Shown here in pieces: positions 34,450-37,511 of a stretch of DNA of 37,511 nucleotides. Position numbers and translations under genes: made by a program. How positions within the stretch are numbered: the stretch's first letter is position 1; every line of letters starts with the position of its first letter. Where the stretch lies: NCBI RefSeq assembly GCF_000429025.1, contig NZ_AUBB01000052.1, forward strand, positions 1-37,511, in the 5' to 3' direction. Below the pieces are notes generated by a model, which saw only the letters and a program-made list of their open reading frames with translations, had not been told where the DNA came from and did not search any database. The stretch is from Actinospineispora spinosispora DSM 44797. GTDB taxonomy: Bacteria; Actinomycetota; Actinomycetes; Mycobacteriales; Pseudonocardiaceae.

Positions 34450-35457
34450 TCAGCGGATGAACGCGGCCGAGGGATGGGCGCGGGGATAGCGCCGTACGTA
34501 TTCGAAGAACCTGGCCAGTACCCGGTCACTTCTGGTCAGGTTTCTCGGCAGGTAGTGAATTCCTTCGAAGACCGGCATGTCCTGGCTGGCGATGTGCATC
34601 TCGACGCCCAGTGCATAGTCGAGGAACTTGTCGGTGTCCTCGGCGCTCTCGCCGTCCAGCGGCTGGGCGGCGATGATGTAGTAGACCTTGGTCTGGCCTG
34701 GATTCGGTATGCCGAACGGCGTCGACCAGCCGAACCACCGGCCGTCCATCTCGCCGTGCTGGAAGAAGTAGTTCGTTCCGTAGATGCCCGCATGCACGTC
34801 CCACATCTGTCCGGTCGGCAGCTTCGCCTGGACCGGGAAGGTCATCGAGTGGTCGGTCCACTCCACGTGCTGGTACGGATCATTGACCATCTCGAAGTCG
34901 TGCAGCAGCGTGATGTGCGCCAGGTCCGGGGTATTGGCCGAGATGACCCACGGGTCGATGGACAGCACCCAGTCCAACGCACCCGCCTTGAAGACCAGAC
35001 TGTCGTCCGCGACCGGGTACCTCGGCAGCTCGTACAGCGGCGTCTCCCCGTTGAACGCGAAGATGATGCCGTACATCTCCTGGGTCGGGAACCGGAACAG
35101 CTTCGCGTCCCTCGGCACCCGGTCGCCGGCACCGGTGGCGACACAGGAACCCCGGCTGTCGTACTCCCAGAAGTGGAACGGGCACTGAACCCTGTCCCCG
35201 ACTCGCTTGCCGACCGAGAGATCCACGCCGAGGTGCGCACAGAAAGCGCTGAGCACCGACGCAACACCCTCGTCGTCCCGAACCACGATCACCCGGCCAT
35301 CGAGGAAATCGGTGCCGCGGATTGCGTCGGCCGCCACCTCGGATGACAGACAGACCGGGAACCACTGCTGGGAGAACACGCCGCCGTCACCTTCGTTCGG
35401 CACGTCCTGGCGGCGCGTGCGCGTGTCCTTGGTCGGCATATCAGGAGTTGTCGTCAC
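34450..35457 (-). CDS. Rieske non-heme iron oxygenase, alpha subunit type
   Basis: This 335-residue oxygenase inserts oxygen into an aromatic or alicyclic substrate using electrons passed from a reductase. The N-terminal Rieske centre has CAH (Cys73, His75) and CPFH (Cys92, His95). The catalytic domain has NTPDLAHITLLH, giving the iron-binding Asn175, Asp178, His181 and His186 pattern. The size and layout resemble single-component-oxygenase members such as KshA (3-ketosteroid hydroxylase), but specificity cannot be read here. GTG 35457 has AAGGGA about eight bases upstream. It is first in the operon with ridA-like, yrbE and mce genes. The PDR-type reductase at 22670 could be its electron donor. 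Confidence 0.92.
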   Translation of the reverse strand: MTTTPDMPTKDTRTRRQDVPNEGDGGVFSQQWFPVCLSSEVAADAIRGTDFLDGRVIVVRDDEGVASVLSAFCAHLGVDLSVGKRVGDRVQCPFHFWEYDSRGSCVATGAGDRVPRDAKLFRFPTQEMYGIIFAFNGETPLYELPRYPVADDSLVFKAGALDWVLSIDPWVISANTPDLAHITLLHDFEMVNDPYQHVEWTDHSMTFPVQAKLPTGQMWDVHAGIYGTNYFFQHGEMDGRWFGWSTPFGIPNPGQTKVYYIIAAQPLDGESAEDTDKFLDYALGVEMHIASQDMPVFEGIHYLPRNLTRSDRVLARFFEYVRRYPRAHPSAAFIR

Positions 35458-35505
35458 CCCGTGTTCCCTTCCTCGATGGCCGAAGAACGCCGCCGGCCGT
35501 GGATC

Positions 35506-35521
35506 TAGAGTATATGCTCTA
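35506..35521. promoter_or_regulatory. TetR-type operator, copy 2 (Rieske-mce operon)
   Basis: TAGAGTATATGCTCTA lies within the longer perfect palindrome CTAGAG-N6-CTCTAG (35505-35522). It differs from copy 1 only in the central five bases and overlaps the -10 of the operon promoter. Confidence 0.72.
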
Positions 35522-35539
35522 GTTTGCTCGTCGCGTCAA
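35509..35539 (-). promoter_or_regulatory. Promoter of the Rieske-mce operon
   Basis: On the minus strand TTGACG (35539-35534) is followed by TATACT (35514-35509) at 19 bases, or by CATATA (35516-35511) at 17 bases. The operator covers the -10. This gives a leader of about 45 bases to the GTG at 35457. Confidence 0.6.
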
Positions 35540-36452
35540 GCACCCGCCCGATCTGATGACGCACCTGGGCGCCGTGCCCGAAGAAGGTGGTGGTTCTCGG
35601 TCCGAGTGATGTCGAAGCGCCGCGGGTCGCGGAACTGCGTGGCGTCCCGGCCGCGGCCACCGCAGCGGAACGTGTGGCCACGTGGCCGCCGGTTGGAGTG
35701 GAGTCGAGGTACCGGCCACCTGAGTCGATGGTCCCGCGCGGCCACGATGGCCACCGCGACGATGGGCGCAACCCGGTCGCCCACGGCCGCATCGAAACAA
35801 AGACGGCGACTGATTGTTCGCGACCGTCACAGACTCCTCTGAGTGCACCGGAGGAACGCATTCCGAGCAGCGCACCGATGAGTCGCGGAATCGTGATCGC
35901 CGTTCCCACTGAATCGGCCGCGCACACCGTCGAGCTGCCATTTACGGCAAGGGAGGAGACCCTCCTGGCCGAGTCTCCGGCAGCATCGAAAACTGAGAAT
36001 CTTCACCCTCTCAAGATCGTTTCTGAAGCACAGAGTAAGCCGGTCCGCCGCTAGCTCCAGCTCGCCCGAACTCTAGGTTTGAGCAGCTCAGGGCACGTGC
36101 AGGGCGCCGAGTGTCCCCGCAGCCAGAGTAGGCCATTCGAGTGAAATGTTAAGGTTTTCATCAGCTGAGACTGGACGCGCCCGACCGCCAGATATAGCTT
36201 TCCCGGCGAGTGACATGCGAAGTACTTGTATCTCGCTCTTACCCACCGGCTCCTCGGAGCCGCGCCGTACTACGTGGAGTATTCGCGCCGTCGGTGAATA
36301 TGTGGGTCGCCCGCGTGAGTTGAACCGTGGGTCGGCTGGATTCCTCTTGTGGTCGGTGCGCTCATCGCACCGGATTCTCTCGCTTCCCTGTTTCCCTCCC
36401 GGCCCGCTGGCCTGGGAGTTCATGACTTCCTCTCGAATCTGGAGCTCTTCTG
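35540..36452. other. Gene-poor stretch, no gene supported
   Basis: This stretch of about 910 bases has frames of up to 155 codons on both strands, but none shows a family pattern or a convincing ribosome binding site. GC is lower in 35990-36330. I see no tRNA, hairpin or repeat. Confidence 0.4.
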
Positions 36453-37511
36453 ATGGCTACCCGTGGATCGGCCGATGTGATGAGGCGCTCGCGCGTCTCG
36501 TCACGCGGGCCGTTGTCGCGGGTGTTGCTGTGGGGCGCGCTTCGGGTTCTGCTCAACTGCGGCGCGATCGTGGGTGGCGCCGCGCTGCTGTGGTTGGCCG
36601 CCGGGATGTTCTCCAGCGCCTCCGCCCCGCTGCCGGTCAACGTCAGCACCGGGCAGGTGTTGCGAGTCGCCGAGAGCGCCCCGATGAAGGGCGGCTCCGG
36701 CGGCGGCAAGGGCGGCGGCAGCGGTAAGAGCGGCGGCAGCGGAAAGTCGAGCGGAAAGTCCGGCGGTGGAAAGTCCGGCGGGTCGAAGAAGTCTTCCGCC
36801 AAGAAGAGCGAGAGCAAGAAGTCGAAATCGACATCGAAGTCGGGCTCGGCGAAAAAGAGTGAGAAGAAGTCTTCTTCGGAGAAGACCTCGAAGCCGTCCA
36901 GGAAGGCCGGTACCGCCACCCGGCACGAGTCCCGGTCCGACACCGGGTCCTTGCGTGGCCGCTCGGTGACCACCCAGCTGGCCGCGGCCAAGAAGGCCGT
37001 CAAGGACGAGGTGGCCAAGGCCGGCGACTCCGCCGGCAGGAAGACCGCCACCAAGGTGGCCGCGGCGCGGAAGGCGGCCAAGGACAGGGTGGCCACCGCG
37101 TTGGCCACGGCCACGAAGTCGGCCGACAAGAAGGTCGCCGACAGGCTGGCCGCCGCGCGGAAGACCATCAAGAGTCAACTCGCCGCCGCCGAGCGGAAGA
37201 TCGCGGCCGCGAAGGTCCCCACCAAGCCTGAGCGCCCCAGGACACTGCCCGCGATCGTGAAGCCGAGGCCCGGGCTCACCACGCCCGAGCGCCCGCACAC
37301 GCTCCCGCGGATCGTGAAGCCGGGACTCACGAAGCCTGAGCGCCCGCACACCCTGCCCGCGATCGTGAAGCCGGGGACAGCGGGAGACATCACCGCCGTT
37401 GACGACGCCATCCGCAAGGCCGTCACCGAGAAGATCACCAAGGCTCTGTCGGACAAAAAGGTCCCCGCGGACACCAGGAAGATCCTCGACTCGGTACTGA
37501 AGAACCTGCCC
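36453..37511 (+). CDS. Lys/Ser-rich membrane-anchored protein, 3' end beyond the window
   Basis: The frame from ATG 36453 stays open to the window end (353 codons, no stop), with GGAG eight bases upstream. An N-terminal basic segment and one membrane helix (about 24-52) lead into GGSGGGKGGGSGKSGGSGKS-type sequence (about 76-100). A long Lys/Ser region (KKSSAKKSESKKSKS) follows, then Ala/Lys helices (VAAARKAAKDRVATALATATK). Three copies of a (K/T)PERPxTLPxIVKP unit lie at nt 37224-37379. The make-up recalls histone H1-like or cell-surface adhesive tails. The anchor plus low-complexity stalk also matches the 1667-residue toxin-like protein, so a C-terminal effector domain may lie beyond the edge. 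The family is not recognised. Confidence 0.6.
   Translation, partial: MATRGSADVMRRSRVSSRGPLSRVLLWGALRVLLNCGAIVGGAALLWLAAGMFSSASAPLPVNVSTGQVLRVAESAPMKGGSGGGKGGGSGKSGGSGKSSGKSGGGKSGGSKKSSAKKSESKKSKSTSKSGSAKKSEKKSSSEKTSKPSRKAGTATRHESRSDTGSLRGRSVTTQLAAAKKAVKDEVAKAGDSAGRKTATKVAAARKAAKDRVATALATATKSADKKVADRLAAARKTIKSQLAAAERKIAAAKVPTKPERPRTLPAIVKPRPGLTTPERPHTLPRIVKPGLTKPERPHTLPAIVKPGTAGDITAVDDAIRKAVTEKITKALSDKKVPADTRKILDSVLKNLP
37224..37379 (+). repeat. Three tandem PERPxTLPxIVKP coding repeats
   Basis: Units at about 37224-37280, 37281-37331 and 37332-37379 encode near-identical 16-19 residue blocks. They form a Pro-rich segment between two helical parts of the last protein. Confidence 0.7.

Noticed and set aside
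35587..36054. 155-codon plus-strand frame in the gene-poor stretch
   Set aside because: It has no family pattern, a poor start context and a competing frame on the other strand.
36362..37349. Long minus-strand frames at the right end
   Set aside because: They are antisense to the Lys/Ser-rich gene; their Phe/Leu/Asp or Gly/Arg runs are mirror images of AAG/TCG repeats.

Overview
The window is high-GC DNA with dense genes and GTG starts. It carries a complete actinobacterial mce operon, BioQ-type biotin control, a MobF/TraA-type relaxase remnant and long Pro/Ala/Gly-rich secreted proteins. This points to a filamentous actinobacterium, and the family Pseudonocardiaceae is my best guess by inference. 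No rRNA, tRNA or CRISPR array was seen.

Region 1 (1-5062) has a forkhead-associated (FHA) protein, a convergent small secreted Gly/Cys-rich protein, and a very unusual membrane Ser/Thr kinase. The kinase catalytic domain looks intact. Its extracellular part has the layout of a class A penicillin-binding protein (PBP), but the catalytic Glu of the glycosyltransferase and the Ser and Lys of the transpeptidase SxxK motif are replaced. It may be a kinase with a pseudo-PBP sensor. A perfect 46-bp palindrome separates the FHA gene from its convergent neighbour.

Region 2 (about 5270-16230) is accessory DNA. It holds a decayed TraA helicase remnant with three frameshifts, an HNH nuclease gene, and a 1667-residue polymorphic-toxin-like protein with a C-terminal His/Cys domain and an adjacent candidate immunity gene. 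A DUF6247/RelE-type toxin-antitoxin pair follows. A 26-bp near-identical direct repeat brackets most of this block, and a second copy of the HNH gene's last codons lies inside it.

Region 3 (16180-20123) has a NodS-like methyltransferase behind an AT-rich stretch, then bioB-bioF divergent from a TetR regulator. Two copies of the known BioQ operator core lie between them, so the regulator is called BioQ.

Region 4 (20149-35540) looks like one functional island. It contains a cytochrome P450 coupled to a beta-lactamase-fold serine hydrolase, a divergent phthalate-dioxygenase-reductase-type flavoprotein, a TetR regulator, and a minus-strand operon of Rieske oxygenase, RidA-like protein, yrbEA, yrbEB and six MCE genes. 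The same operator, TAGAGTANNNNCTCTA, overlaps the promoters of both the P450/reductase divergon and the Rieske-mce operon. I infer a TetR-controlled system that imports a hydrophobic, possibly esterified, substrate through the Mce transporter and oxidises it. The substrate is not visible from sequence.

Region 5 (35523-37511) is a gene-poor stretch, then the 5' part of a Lys/Ser-rich membrane-anchored protein that runs off the window.
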